Below, piece by piece: positions 63,325-64,000 of a DNA stretch of 64,000 bases. The position numbers and the translations under genes were made by a program. Numbering within the stretch: position 1 is the first letter of the stretch; every line of letters begins with the position of its first letter. Below the pieces are notes generated by a model. That model saw only the letters and a list, made by a program, of their open reading frames with translations, searched no databases and was not told where the DNA came from. The stretch is taken from positions 12,239 through 76,238 of the forward strand of contig DASRVH010000060.1 in assembly GCA_035655155.1 (NCBI GenBank), in the 5' to 3' direction. The DNA comes from Lentisalinibacter sp035655155. Lineage in GTDB: Bacteria; Pseudomonadota; Gammaproteobacteria; Steroidobacterales; Woeseiaceae.

Positions 63325-64000
63325 TCAGGCCGCAGCGCCGATCTCGGCGTCCTCGAGGTGCGGCAGGCCGAGCCCGGCCCGTTTGTGCTCGATGTGCCGG
63401 CGGATCAGCAGCGCCGCCTTCTCCGGATCGGCCTCCACCGCGAACTTCGCCCCGACCACGTCCTCCAGACCCTCGGCCAGGAGATTCACCACGTTCGGGC
63501 TGCCGAAGATCGCCGGCTGCACGCCGAGCACCGTGTAGATGCCGCTCGCCACCACGTAGGCGCCGATGGACACGGCCTTCTCGGAGTACCATTCCGGCGC
63601 CGCGCCGGCCAGCGGCAGCTGCGCGATGTCCACGCCCAGGTAATTGCCGAGCGCGGCGGCCAGCGCGAGCACCCGCGTGTTGTCCACGCAGGAACCCATG
63701 TGCAGCACCGGCGGGATGCCGAGTGCCTTGCAGACCGCCTTCAGACCGGGGCCGGCCATCTCGGCCGCCTCGGGCATCATCTGGCCGGCCTTGCCGTTGG
63801 CGACGGCGGAGCAGCCGGTGACCAGCACCAGGATGTCGTTCTCGATCAGCCGCTTCGCCAGCGTCACGTGCCCGTGGTCCTGCCTGATCTTCGGGTTGTT
63901 GCAGCCCACCACCGCCGCGGCGCCGCGGATGCGCCCGTCCTTGATGGCCTCCACCAGGGGCTCCGGCGTGCCGCCGAGCGCGCCCAGGATCGCCTCCACC
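63325..64000 (-). CDS. cooS: Anaerobic carbon monoxide dehydrogenase catalytic subunit, C-terminal part
   Basis: The last 225 codons are present; the gene runs off the right edge. CooS oxidises CO to CO2 at a Ni-Fe-S C-cluster. VVGCNNPKIRQDHGHVTLAK and VLVTGCSAVANGKAGQM carry cluster cysteines, and PVLHMGSCVDNTRVLALAAA another C-cluster cysteine with the nearby histidine. The 3' end (VEADPEKAALLIRRHIEHKR) matches the family end. Together with cooC and the FAD protein it forms a minimal CO oxidation operon; further partners (ferredoxin CooF, hydrogenase) would lie outside. Confidence 0.95.
   Translation of the reverse strand, partial: VEAILGALGGTPEPLVEAIKDGRIRGAAAVVGCNNPKIRQDHGHVTLAKRLIENDILVLVTGCSAVANGKAGQMMPEAAEMAGPGLKAVCKALGIPPVLHMGSCVDNTRVLALAAALGNYLGVDIAQLPLAGAAPEWYSEKAVSIGAYVVASGIYTVLGVQPAIFGSPNVVNLLAEGLEDVVGAKFAVEADPEKAALLIRRHIEHKRAGLGLPHLEDAEIGAAA

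Overview
The window is G+C-rich (about two thirds G+C by eye), densely packed bacterial DNA. HemG-type protoporphyrinogen oxidase, a YgbA-like protein, a YbdG-type mechanosensitive channel and the general gene style point to a gammaproteobacterium, perhaps a high-GC, salt-exposed, sulfur- or CO-associated lineage near the Chromatiales. That placement is inference, because no rRNA or marker gene is present. I saw no tRNA, rRNA, CRISPR array, prophage or intact insertion sequence.

Layout. 0-2.3 kb (minus): a ferric-reductase-like flavocytochrome, a tiny membrane protein, HemG and the start of a beta-propeller protein, tightly spaced. 2.4-3.6 kb (plus): an exported MsrB/MsrA repair pair. 3.6-6.2 kb (minus): two secreted proteins, one ending in a domain that resembles the C-terminus of the Bacteroidetes gliding/T9SS protein GldM. 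6.4-16.3 kb (minus): an iron-dependent alcohol dehydrogenase downstream of a ten-gene Mrp-type cation/proton antiporter operon with four NuoL/M/N-like subunits. 16.4-20.7 kb: a small secreted protein, a PlpD-type patatin with a beta-barrel, and an opine-dehydrogenase-like enzyme. 20.7-34.0 kb (minus): glgB, glgE and a treS-maltokinase fusion (the GlgE route from trehalose to alpha-glucan), followed by a cation exchanger, a sodium:solute symporter and a large beta-propeller protein. The glgB ribosome-binding site lies in a perfect hairpin.

34-43 kb: YgbA-like protein, PAP2 phosphatase, aconitase, AsmA-like protein, hemolysin-III-like protein, thioredoxin-DsbD fusion, SelO and YbdG. Between SelO and YbdG sits a 14-bp tandem repeat that forms a ladder of six tiny ORFs, each stop overlapping the next start and the last overlapping the channel start. 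43-51 kb holds the least familiar genes: an NlpE/META lipoprotein, an ectoine synthase without ectA or ectB, a divergent ATP-grasp protein, an HDAC-family amidohydrolase overlapping a 670-residue protein with a papain-like Gln/Cys/His/Asn pattern, and a divergent unknown protein.

51-64 kb: a second MscS channel, an AT-rich gap, an octaheme c-type lipoprotein, a nucleotide-pyrophosphatase-like enzyme, secreted unknowns, an NTE-like cyclic-nucleotide-binding patatin, and a carbon monoxide dehydrogenase module (FAD oxidoreductase, His-rich CooC, CooS running off the end). Five copies of a REP-like element (15-bp head plus three 9-bp AACTT units) occur from 54.7 to 61.1 kb, mostly at gene 3' ends; one copy encodes the last residues of the NTE-like protein.
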